This document shows, piece by piece, positions 31,796 through 39,605 of a stretch of DNA of 64,000 nt; positions within the stretch are counted from its first letter, which is position 1; the number at the start of each line of letters is the position of its first letter. The position numbers were made by a program, and so were the translations under genes. The stretch is taken from the NCBI RefSeq assembly GCF_026309355.1, contig NZ_JAPJZK010000001.1:1240001-1304000 (forward strand). Direction: 5' to 3'. This DNA comes from Spartinivicinus marinus. Its GTDB lineage: Bacteria; Pseudomonadota; Gammaproteobacteria; Pseudomonadales; Zooshikellaceae. Below the pieces are notes generated by a model. It was not told the DNA's origin and ran no database searches. It saw only the letters and a program-made list of their open reading frames with translations.

Positions 31796-33316
31796 TTACT
31801 GAACTTCCACGGGCTCAGCTTGCATAATTTTCGCCTGCCATTCTTGTGGCCCTGTTTGATGTACAGAAGTCCCTTTACTATCAACCGCTACAGTTACCGG
31901 CATATCCTGCACATCAAACTCGTAAATAGCTTCCATACCTAGTTCAGGAAAGGCAACTACTTTAGCCTCTTTAACCGCTTTCGACACCAGGTAAGCCGCA
32001 CCGCCTACAGCCATCAAGTAAACCGCACCAAACTGTTTGATGGCATCGATAGCTACTTGACCACGCTCGGCTTTACCAATCATCCCTAGCAGCCCAGTGG
32101 TTTCCAGCATGGTATGGGTAAATTTATCCATCCGGGTTGAGGTTGTTGGGCCTGCGGGGCCAACTACTTCTTCACGAACAGGGTCTACAGGACCAACGTA
32201 GTAAATAAAACGATTTTTTAAATCAACTGGTAGCTGCTCACCATTAGCAATCATTTCTAGCATTTTCTTATGGGCAGCATCCCGGCCAGTCAGCATTTTA
32301 CCAGACAGCAACACGGTTTCGCCTGGCTGCCAGCTTTGGACTTCTTCAGGTGTAATATTGTTTAAATCAACCCGGCGGGCATTTGGGCCCACATCCCAAG
32401 TAATATCTGGCCAGTTATCTATGCTAGGAGGTGTTTGCAATGCTGGGCCATCACCATTCAGTGCAAAGTGCGCGTGACGAGTAGCGGCACAGTTAGGAAT
32501 CATACAAACAGGCAACGACGCTGCATGAGTGGGGTAATCTTTAATTTTAACATCCAATACTGTGGTTAAACCGCCTAGCCCTTGGGCACCAATACCTAGC
32601 TTATTAACCGCATCCATGATTTCCAGACGCAATTCTTCAACCCGATTTTGTGGACCTCTTGCACGCAGCTCATGAATATCAATAGGGTCCATTAAAGACT
32701 CTTTAGCTAATACAGCCGCTTTTTCTGCTGTGCCACCAATCCCAATCCCCAACATACCTGGTGGACACCAGCCAGCCCCCATGGTGGGTACAGTTTTCAC
32801 CACCCAATCAACAATGCTGTCGCTTGGGTTTAGCATCACCATTTTGGTTTTATTTTCAGAACCACCGCCTTTTGCTGCCACATGCACTTCTACCGTATCA
32901 CCGGGCACCACTTGCATATGAATAACCGCTGGGGTGTTATCTTTGGTATTCGCTCGCTGACCTGCTGGGTCTGCCAAAATAGAAGCACGCAAAACATTAT
33001 CAGGATGAGTATAGGCCCGGCGAACCCCTTCATTCACCATGTCTTCAACGCTTAACTTGGCATCCCACTGCACATTCATCCCTATTTTTAAAAATACCGT
33101 GACGATGCCAGTATCCTGACAAATGGGGCGTTTACCTTCTGCACACATTCTGGAGTTAATCAGAATTTGCGCCATTGCATCCTTAGCCGCTTGAGACTCT
33201 TCTTTTTGATAGGCCTCATGTACAGCTTGAATAAAGTCAATGGGGTGATAGTAGGAAATAAACTGCAAGGCATCAGCCATGCTATCGATAAAATCATCTT
33301 GGCGAATTACAGTCAT
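31796..33316 (-). CDS. fumA: Class I (iron-sulfur) fumarate hydratase
   Basis: 506 residues, the single-chain class I fumarase, which interconverts fumarate and malate in the TCA cycle using an oxygen-sensitive [4Fe-4S] cluster. N-terminal RPICQDTGIVTVFLKIG and the GIGGTAEKAAVLAKES block belong to the catalytic domain. The C-terminal part has the swivel domain motifs LLSGKMLTGRDAAHKKM, YYVGPVDPV, GPTTSTRMDKFT and YLMAVGGAAYLVSKAVK. GAGGAG lies about 12 bases upstream of the ATG. Divergent from the LysR-type gene. Confidence 0.94.
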   Translation of the reverse strand: MTVIRQDDFIDSMADALQFISYYHPIDFIQAVHEAYQKEESQAAKDAMAQILINSRMCAEGKRPICQDTGIVTVFLKIGMNVQWDAKLSVEDMVNEGVRRAYTHPDNVLRASILADPAGQRANTKDNTPAVIHMQVVPGDTVEVHVAAKGGGSENKTKMVMLNPSDSIVDWVVKTVPTMGAGWCPPGMLGIGIGGTAEKAAVLAKESLMDPIDIHELRARGPQNRVEELRLEIMDAVNKLGIGAQGLGGLTTVLDVKIKDYPTHAASLPVCMIPNCAATRHAHFALNGDGPALQTPPSIDNWPDITWDVGPNARRVDLNNITPEEVQSWQPGETVLLSGKMLTGRDAAHKKMLEMIANGEQLPVDLKNRFIYYVGPVDPVREEVVGPAGPTTSTRMDKFTHTMLETTGLLGMIGKAERGQVAIDAIKQFGAVYLMAVGGAAYLVSKAVKEAKVVAFPELGMEAIYEFDVQDMPVTVAVDSKGTSVHQTGPQEWQAKIMQAEPVEVQ

Positions 33317-33395
33317 GGGGGCTAGTGCTCCTCTTACAACAAAAGGCTCAGGCTATTCATTTTGTTTTGGTTAGGGAAAGATCACTCCTCCCCAC

Positions 33396-33409
33396 ATAGC
33401 GGCCGCTAT
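33396..33409. promoter_or_regulatory. 14-bp perfect palindrome between fumarase and LysR genes
   Basis: ATAGCGGCCGCTAT, GC-rich inside an AT-rich intergenic region between divergent genes, about 80 bases before the fumarase start. Placement suggests an operator, possibly for the adjacent LysR-type protein, but LysR sites are usually T-N11-A, so this is uncertain. Confidence 0.35.
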
Positions 33410-33530
33410 TCTAACAGTTTCTTAGCAAAAAGGTTAAAGCCCTCATAAGCATCTTATATTAAAGGAGCCCTTAACTAACAGTCACTTGCGCTGTCTAATT
33501 ATCATATATTACACGACAAGGTTAGATGCA

Positions 33531-34445
33531 ATGCCAAACCAACTACAGCTTAACCTGATGGAAATGATTAATCTGGCAAAAATCATCCAAGAAAATGGGT
33601 TTGCTGTGGGAGGTAGTCTGACAGATAAAAACTATCCCGTTATTGAAACGATTAAACAGTTGGAGAGTGCACTCCATTTGCAGCTGCAGGAGCCTGAAGC
33701 AACCACCCTACAGTTTACTGCCGTAGGTGAACGGGTGCTGGAAAGCAGTCAGCGAATTCTGAATGAGCTTGAAGTACTAGAGCAACACTTAGCTCATCAG
33801 CCAACCGACTTAATTGGTAATATTAGTATCAGCGCACCAGCAGATATTGGACGGCAATGCATATGTCCACTATTAGAACAATTTGCTAATTTGCATCCAG
33901 AAATATCAGTAGAACTGCTGACCAGCGACCCCATTGGAAACATTAATTGGTCAAATGTTGATTTAATTATTTGTATTGGCCCACAAAGCGATAGCCGCCT
34001 AAAAGCATTAAAAATAGCACCTAACCAACAGATCATTTGTGCATCACCCACTTATATTGAAGACCATGGTAGCCCTCAAACGCCTTATGATTTAACTAAT
34101 CACCAGTGTTTAGTGCTTAATCATATCCAACACTGGCGCTTTTCCCTAGCTGATAATGTTTTTGAAATTCCAATCATGGGGTACCGTCACACCAATGATG
34201 GTGAAATTCTACGGCAATGGGCCGTGGCAGGGGCTGGTATCGCCCAAAAATCCATTTGGGAGGTGCAAACAGACATTACTGCCAGACGACTAGTGCCGTT
34301 ATTGTCAGAATATACAATACCAGTTGGGGCACTTTATGCAGTGTACCCCCTTCGGCAAATTTTACCCGAACGATGCCGCCGATTAATCCATTTTTTGCAA
34401 GAGCAGCTAACAGAGCAAGCGAGGTTTTTAGATGTGATTTTTTAG
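33531..34445 (+). CDS. LysR-family transcriptional regulator with divergent HTH
   Basis: About 304 residues. The effector-binding half is typical: GNISISAPADIGRQCICPLLEQFANLHPEISVELL, DLIICIGPQ, and AGAGIAQKSIWEV. The N-terminal winged helix is recognisable only from its frame (INLAKIIQENGF, TIKQLESALHLQL, FTAVGERVLESSQRIL). The usual A-A-x-x-L-x-x-S-Q-P/S-A-V-S helix is replaced by VGGSLTDKNYPVIE, so DNA recognition may be unusual. ATG 33531 with AAGG upstream is preferred to the longer frame. It is divergent from fumarase. Confidence 0.82.
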   Translation: MPNQLQLNLMEMINLAKIIQENGFAVGGSLTDKNYPVIETIKQLESALHLQLQEPEATTLQFTAVGERVLESSQRILNELEVLEQHLAHQPTDLIGNISISAPADIGRQCICPLLEQFANLHPEISVELLTSDPIGNINWSNVDLIICIGPQSDSRLKALKIAPNQQIICASPTYIEDHGSPQTPYDLTNHQCLVLNHIQHWRFSLADNVFEIPIMGYRHTNDGEILRQWAVAGAGIAQKSIWEVQTDITARRLVPLLSEYTIPVGALYAVYPLRQILPERCRRLIHFLQEQLTEQARFLDVIF

Positions 34446-34480
34446 GCCATCTATTACCCCTAGCCACATATTAAAAACTG

Positions 34481-35224
34481 TTAGAATATTTGAGTTAAGC
34501 TGTATTTTTGATGCGAATATGGTTGAAATGCTGTGCTTATTTGCTGATATAATTTATTTGTCCACCAGGGTAGCGGCCTATTAGCTTTCAATTGTTTTTT
34601 TCTAGGATCTGAAGGCGCAATCACCACTTGAATATTTTCTTTACCTACCAAAGCGGATAACACAAATAACTCTTCTATTGCTCTATCTCCTATCGCTAAA
34701 CAACCAATTGAGGCAGCCTTACCATGAATAAATATATTGGTACCTGGTTGATGCCTTCCTTCAAGTTTGGCGTATTTTAAATCAAATGTATTAGGGTAAT
34801 TAAGCTTCATGGATAGGTGATAACTACTATTAGGATTGAAGCCTATTATTTTATAAATGCCTTCAGGAACCTGTCTGTCTCCTTCTCTTAATTTTGGACC
34901 TGACTTACCACTAGCAGCTAACACAGGAAAACTGCGGATAAACACCCATTCACCCGTATGCTGTTGCCCCCAAAGCTCAAGCTTTTTTTCATCTTTAATC
35001 GCTAACATGGTTAAAGCGGCTGGTAGCTGCCTAAACCCAGCTTGATCTAAATAAGGTTTTAAGCGACTCTGTGTATCTTCTTGGTAGTGATCGATTACAT
35101 CTTTAACCGTACGAACCCCTACCAGTTTAATATAGTAGGGATACCAAATAGGTTTACCGAAAATGAATACTGCCCCCACACTGGAGGTAATAAAAAAAGA
35201 AATCAATATGGCTTTACTCAACAT
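34481..35224 (-). CDS. YafK-type L,D-transpeptidase-like protein
   Basis: 247 residues. An N-terminal hydrophobic anchor/signal (AILISFFITSSVGAVFIF) precedes an YkuD-fold domain with the catalytic motif HGKAASIGC (H167, C175) and the substrate strand KIIGFNPNSSYHLSMKLNYPN. The family includes YafK/DpaA, which cuts or forms bonds between murein and lipoprotein or within cross-links in the periplasm. Members of this clade may hydrolyse rather than transfer. Divergent from the ferredoxin reductase gene. Confidence 0.88.
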   Translation of the reverse strand: MLSKAILISFFITSSVGAVFIFGKPIWYPYYIKLVGVRTVKDVIDHYQEDTQSRLKPYLDQAGFRQLPAALTMLAIKDEKKLELWGQQHTGEWVFIRSFPVLAASGKSGPKLREGDRQVPEGIYKIIGFNPNSSYHLSMKLNYPNTFDLKYAKLEGRHQPGTNIFIHGKAASIGCLAIGDRAIEELFVLSALVGKENIQVVIAPSDPRKKQLKANRPLPWWTNKLYQQISTAFQPYSHQKYSLTQIF

Positions 35225-35299
35225 ACTTAACCAACTGCTTGCATTTACTGCTAAGTTATGACAATTTGAAGATACCCCACATTTTGAGTATAGCAGTGG

Positions 35300-35335
35300 T
35301 TTAGAGCTGTTGAATAGTAATCAACAGGCTCTAAA
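35300..35335. other. Intergenic hairpin
   Basis: TTTAGAGCTGTTGA (35300-35313) pairs with TCAACAGGCTCTAAA (35321-35335) with a single bulged base and a 7-base loop. It lies in the 269-bp divergent region between the transpeptidase and reductase genes, so it is not an obvious terminator for either. Confidence 0.45.
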
Positions 35336-35493
35336 GGGCACCTTTAAAAAGAAGGCCAAAAGCAAAAAACAATTATTAGAGCTGCCCTAAATTAAAAACA
35401 TAAGATTAACACAGTAAAACTCAGGTACACTACTCTATAGATAGTGGAAAAAGTAACCAATTAAGGCGGGTTTAGCCAAGGGTATAGTAACTG

Positions 35494-36447
35494 ATGGCTA
35501 GCATTCACTATGAACAAACAAACATCCCTGTAAAAGAGCACAAAAGTGTGCTCGAAACATTATTAGAAGCAGGTGTAAAAGTACCAAATTCATGCTGGGC
35601 AGGGGTTTGCCACTCTTGCTTAATGAAAATGACCACCGGCACTCCCCCGCCTTCCTCTCAGGTAGGACTAAGCCAGGAACAGTTGGCAAAGCAATTATTT
35701 CTTGCCTGTCAGTGCTACCCTACCCAGGATATCAGCGTCACTTTAATTAACCGTCAACAAGAACAACAACAAGCAATTGTCAGCAACATCACTTCACTCA
35801 CACCTACCATTAAAGAACTAACCCTAGCCACCCTCCGCCCGGTTCGGTTTCAGATAGGCCAATATCTTACCTTATGGTTAGGGCAAACCCTTGCCCGACC
35901 TTATGCTTTAGCCGTTGACTCTGAACCCACTCAGTTGAGATTCCATATTCAGCGAGTAGTTGGTGGAGAGTTCAGTCGCTGGGTGCATGATGATGCCAAG
36001 CCAGGTGATTCCTTATTCATAAGCGATTTACAAGGCAAAGACCATTTAGTAGAAACCTCTAGCCAACAACCAATATTATTTATTGCAGCTGAAGCTGGTT
36101 TAGGCAGTGCTTTATTAATTGCAAAGGAAAAGCTGGAAACAGGTTATCGAGGTAATATTAGACTCATACACTGGGCATCAAATACTCAAGAACTATACTG
36201 GAAAACAGTTTTAACCGAGCTGGCCAACCAGTTTTATCAGTTTAGTTTTCAGCAAGTTATTTCTTTGTCAGTAGATGGTTTAATTGAAGTGATCGAACAA
36301 ACCCCTCAATTAAAACATCAGAATATTTATCTAACAGGCTTTGCTAGTATGATTAAGTTGGCCAGCCAGCATTTGATGAAAGGATCTCATCCCGATAGCC
36401 AGATTCAAATGATGCCGTTTATTTCTCATGAGCCCCAACCACTGTGA
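35494..36447 (+). CDS. 2Fe-2S ferredoxin / flavin reductase (FNR family)
   Basis: 317 residues. The N-terminal plant-type ferredoxin (1-85) has cluster cysteines C34, C39, C42 and C72 (SCWAGVCHSC...LACQC). An FNR-like module follows, with the FAD motif RPYALAV, a flavin phosphate region GGEFSRWVHDDAKPGDSLFI and the NAD(P) lobe ILFIAAEAGLGSALLIAKEKL. This layout is that of the reductase component of oxygenases or of stand-alone CDP-6-deoxyglucose-reductase-like proteins. There is no oxygenase gene near, so the electron acceptor is unknown. The gene stands alone on the plus strand. Confidence 0.85.
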   Translation: MASIHYEQTNIPVKEHKSVLETLLEAGVKVPNSCWAGVCHSCLMKMTTGTPPPSSQVGLSQEQLAKQLFLACQCYPTQDISVTLINRQQEQQQAIVSNITSLTPTIKELTLATLRPVRFQIGQYLTLWLGQTLARPYALAVDSEPTQLRFHIQRVVGGEFSRWVHDDAKPGDSLFISDLQGKDHLVETSSQQPILFIAAEAGLGSALLIAKEKLETGYRGNIRLIHWASNTQELYWKTVLTELANQFYQFSFQQVISLSVDGLIEVIEQTPQLKHQNIYLTGFASMIKLASQHLMKGSHPDSQIQMMPFISHEPQPL

Positions 36448-36458
36448 TATCCCCCCCC

Positions 36459-37142
36459 CTAGATTAAGCGCTCTATCCAGTGAGTACTAAACCACCTTGC
36501 GAATGGTTCTGGCGATGGGGCTAGAAAAAATAACCCTACCACAATGCCCCCCATCACCAATGAGTTGAAAGGGTTTCTAAAGTCAATTGGTTTAATTGCC
36601 GTACCAAATGAGCGTTTTATTCTAGCTCCAACCAAATCAACACTATAGATTTCATCTAAAATCAAATGAATCAAAAAGCCAAGGGCAACCGCTACCCCAC
36701 AACCCCAGGCTAATACGGCATTTGTTGCCAATACCTCGTGACATAGGACAATTGTTGCCGCCATAAATAAGGCACCCGCCAATAGCGAGTGATAAATACC
36801 ACGATGAGCACTAAATTGAGCAAAGACTTTATATCCCAATATTCTCACTACTAAATAAACCGATATTCCTACTACTAATAAAACAGGTGTTGGAGGCATA
36901 GGCTGCATGTGAGTTACTACCAAAACGACAGCTCCCGCCGCCAACGCAGTAAATAAAGCTTTTACCGGTTTAGCATGATCAGAATCTACATCCGGCAATA
37001 TGCCTCCAATAGAAATTAATATCCAAGCAACCAACGCCTGCGAAACAGTTAAAATCCCTTCACCTAAACCCGCAATGGCTACAATCCCACCACAAGTTGC
37101 TGCTACATTAATATGTGTATTAAAATTCGCCATAAAAAACAT
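36459..37142 (-). CDS. YdjM-family membrane-bound metal-dependent hydrolase
   Basis: 227 residues with about four to five membrane segments. Conserved polar motifs of the YdjM/DUF457 family are present: NFNTHINVAA, GGILPDVDSDHAKP, HRGIYHSLLAG (residues 113-123) and FLIHLILDEIYSVDLVG. E. coli YdjM is LexA-controlled, but I see no LexA box upstream here. A second start at 37133 (MANFNTH) is equally possible. It is convergent with the ferredoxin reductase gene, 11 bases apart. Confidence 0.82.
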   Translation of the reverse strand: MFFMANFNTHINVAATCGGIVAIAGLGEGILTVSQALVAWILISIGGILPDVDSDHAKPVKALFTALAAGAVVLVVTHMQPMPPTPVLLVVGISVYLVVRILGYKVFAQFSAHRGIYHSLLAGALFMAATIVLCHEVLATNAVLAWGCGVAVALGFLIHLILDEIYSVDLVGARIKRSFGTAIKPIDFRNPFNSLVMGGIVVGLFFLAPSPEPFARWFSTHWIERLI

Positions 37143-37422
37143 ACTTCAGTTGTTTACTTGTGGCCAGTCAATCATAAATAGTTGCTTTTTTCTATCGAAT
37201 TTATGATTAGTGATTTTTATTCACTGACTTCTTTTTTTGGATACGCGATTCTCTTATTTTCAACGCCAGCCAGTTGACTACCGGTCAATTAACGACCAAA
37301 TTTTCAAACTATTGACACTCTTTAGAATCTAGCCTAATTTCAAACAAACGTTTAATATAGTCTATTATAAATAGATGATTATCGGTGTAACCAATAGCCG
37401 GTGCACAAGAGGAGCAAATAAC

Positions 37423-38190
37423 GTGCCTGACTTAGTGATAGTTAACCAAAAAGACCGCGTACTGCGGTTAAAAATCAATCGTCCTGATAAAAAGAATGCG
37501 CTAACCAACCAAATGTACAGCACCTTAGCAGAGGCGATGGTTAATGCTAATCAAAACAGTGAAATACGAGTGGTAGTGATTGAAGGGCACCCCAGCTGCT
37601 TCACCAGCGGCAATGACATTCATGACTTTATGCAGCGCCCACCAACCGGAACCGACAGCCCTGTATTTCACTTTTTACAGGCCTTAGTTGAATTAGAAAA
37701 GCCTCTTATTGCCGCCGTTGATGGCCCTGCGGTAGGAATTGGTACCACCATGCTACTGCATTGTGACTTTGTTTACGTGGGTGATAATGCCCAACTACAA
37801 ATGCCCTTTGTTAAGTTAGCACTTTGTCCAGAAGGTGGAGCTACCTGGTTATTACCACGATTAGTGGGACAACGAAAAGCAGCAGAACTACTGCTAACCA
37901 GCAAAAAGTTTGGTTCAGAAGAAGCTGTTAACCTAGGCATTGCCAGTGCCCAAATCGCTTCAGGCCAATTAGTTAACCACGCAGTAGACCAAGCAAATCA
38001 ATTAGCAGCACTAGCCCCTGGCGCTGTGCAATTAAGTAAACGACTGTTGAAGCAACCCATCAAAGAAAAGCTAATTGAAGTAATGAAACAAGAAGGCGCA
38101 GAATTTATTAAACGACTGAGTTCGCCAGAAGCAGCCGAAGCGATGAAAGCCTTTCTGCAAAAACGACCAGCGGATTTTAGTCAGTTTTAG
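37423..38190 (+). CDS. Enoyl-CoA hydratase/isomerase family protein
   Basis: 255 residues. Crotonase fold: VLRLKINRPDKKNALTNQMY at the N-terminus, oxyanion-hole strand FTSGNDIHDFM, second oxyanion loop AAVDGPAVGIGTTMLLHCDFVYV, and KLALCPEGGATWLLPRLVG containing the catalytic-type glutamate. Acts on acyl-CoA, either hydration or double-bond isomerisation; the isolated gene does not say which. GTG 37423 follows AGAGGAG at a good distance; a longer frame from 37375 adds 16 unrelated residues and is rejected. Confidence 0.9.
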   Translation: MPDLVIVNQKDRVLRLKINRPDKKNALTNQMYSTLAEAMVNANQNSEIRVVVIEGHPSCFTSGNDIHDFMQRPPTGTDSPVFHFLQALVELEKPLIAAVDGPAVGIGTTMLLHCDFVYVGDNAQLQMPFVKLALCPEGGATWLLPRLVGQRKAAELLLTSKKFGSEEAVNLGIASAQIASGQLVNHAVDQANQLAALAPGAVQLSKRLLKQPIKEKLIEVMKQEGAEFIKRLSSPEAAEAMKAFLQKRPADFSQF

Positions 38191-38517
38191 AGTTACAGAT
38201 TGTACCCTGATAACTGGCTTTCATTTATTGTTTAGCATAACTGTTTGTTGTTTAATTTAACACCTTCTCTCCATCACGGGTATTGAAAATAAGTCTAGTG
38301 TCCGATATGGAATAACAGGATATTCTTCCACCGCTCTTGAAGTGCCATCCCTGGCCCATCAAGAGCTAAAGCGATATCCCTATCGCAGCTACAGAACACC
38401 CTGTTACACCATATCTGTTAGCCTTTGCGATAATCAGTGAAGTATTTTACTTACATGGACAAGGCTTTCTAAATTAACCTGCATGGCTAGCCTGAATATT
38501 TAATCAAACCATTAAAA
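38191..38517. other. Intergenic stretch with family C repeat
   Basis: 327 bases between the convergent enoyl-CoA hydratase and toxin-locus genes. Apart from repeat C2, nothing is recognised. Confidence 0.5.
38293..38425. repeat. Family C repeat, copy C2 (inverse of C1)
   Basis: Contains GGCCCATCAAGAGCTAAAGC and CTATCGCAGCTACAGAACAC, the reverse complement of C1 with scattered changes. It also has terminal GTCCGATATGGAATAACAGG versus CCTGTTACACCATATCTGTT, which pair as inverted ends about 110 bases apart, so the element is itself an imperfect palindrome. Confidence 0.65.
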
Positions 38518-38949
38518 TCAAATATACTCTTCAAAATTAATGCACTCCACTTTAGTGTTTGCACTTTCTAAAAATGGAATTATTTTGGTCAAATACCAAT
38601 TCATATCTGTCACGCTATTACAATTGCCTATGGTTTTTCGGTTTATTGAAACCACGAATGACATACTAAGATCTAGATTAAATAGTATCTCTCCACCAAC
38701 ATCAGTATTCTGCCAAGTTAATACAACACCAATTAACTCTTCAGCTTCTTCCTTCTCAGAAAGAAGTTTTAACGTCTGCTTATTATTTAACCGTTCATAA
38801 CACCAGTCAAAATCCTCATCACCTATTGGTAAGTAAGATACTTCTCCATAATAGCTAAACGTCCAACCATTGCTAATTAATCGTTTAATAATATTAACTC
38901 TGGTTTCTTTTGAAACCAGAGTTATATCAATGCTCACTTGCCTAGACAT
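38518..38949 (-). CDS. Candidate immunity or accessory protein, second gene after the RHS toxin
   Basis: 143 residues from ATG 38949 (146 if 38958 is used). Acidic, no signal peptide. The sequence alternates strands and charged turns (GWTFSYYGEVSYLPIGDEDFDWCYERL; ILFNLDLSMSFVVSINRK; FLESANTKVECINFEEYI). No family is recognised. It lies 45 bases after the 201-residue gene, in line with the RHS toxin gene. Small acidic proteins in this position are usually immunity proteins. Confidence 0.65.
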   Translation of the reverse strand: MSRQVSIDITLVSKETRVNIIKRLISNGWTFSYYGEVSYLPIGDEDFDWCYERLNNKQTLKLLSEKEEAEELIGVVLTWQNTDVGGEILFNLDLSMSFVVSINRKTIGNCNSVTDMNWYLTKIIPFLESANTKVECINFEEYI

Positions 38950-38993
38950 TAATATCAATGCATCTCATTTTAGTTACATCTTCTAAAAGCAAA

Positions 38994-39599
38994 TTATTTA
39001 GAAATAAAACCATATTCATTAACAACTTCTGAATAGCCAGGGGCATCAATATCCATTAACTGCCCATTAAGGTTAGCAACAATTCTAGATAAGAAAGACG
39101 TTAATCTAGGTCCATTCTTACTAGCTAGCTCTTCATTGTCTCTGTATTTGCCTTTAGTAACTGGCGAATATAAGTCAACATGTAATACAACAACCAACCT
39201 AACTGGCGACACCCTTTCTGTTTCCTTTTCGTATTGCAACCAAAGTGTAGCACCTTGCTTTATCTCGCAATCCTCATCATTCGACGATATACAGTTTAAA
39301 TCCAGATCAATATTGACTTCTTCTATATCATCGCAATTACGAAAGTATCCCAGTACTTCACTTTCACTGTAGCTATCAAATACTTTGGTATCGTCGCCTT
39401 GCGAAGTTGTTGTAAATGAAATCAAACTAGGTGATGCAAAATCACCTAGCTCTTTTACTATCTGAAAAAACTTATGCATCAACAAAATATTCTGCTTTTT
39501 TTCATTTTGTTCCTTATTATCTAACTTTAACTGGAAGTCCCAACTGACTAGACCAATTTTTGCATACCAAGTATCAACAGATAGTTTGTTCATGATCAT
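38994..39599 (-). CDS. Candidate immunity protein directly after the RHS toxin
   Basis: 201 residues, acidic (many Asp/Glu), no signal peptide, so cytoplasmic. Features: WYAKIGLVSWDFQLKLDNK near the start, an acidic middle (CDDIEEVNIDLDLNCISSNDEDC) and a well-ordered VRLVVVLHVDLYSPVTKG. No known immunity family is recognised. Its ATG is 6 bases after the toxin stop, the hallmark position of the cognate immunity gene in polymorphic toxin loci. Function is inferred from position only. Confidence 0.7.
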   Translation of the reverse strand: MIMNKLSVDTWYAKIGLVSWDFQLKLDNKEQNEKKQNILLMHKFFQIVKELGDFASPSLISFTTTSQGDDTKVFDSYSESEVLGYFRNCDDIEEVNIDLDLNCISSNDEDCEIKQGATLWLQYEKETERVSPVRLVVVLHVDLYSPVTKGKYRDNEELASKNGPRLTSFLSRIVANLNGQLMDIDAPGYSEVVNEYGFISK

Positions 39600-39605
39600 C
39601 CTTCG

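Noticed and set aside
36459-37142. SOS (LexA) control of the YdjM-like gene
   Set aside because: No CTGT-N8-ACAG box could be found upstream of the start.
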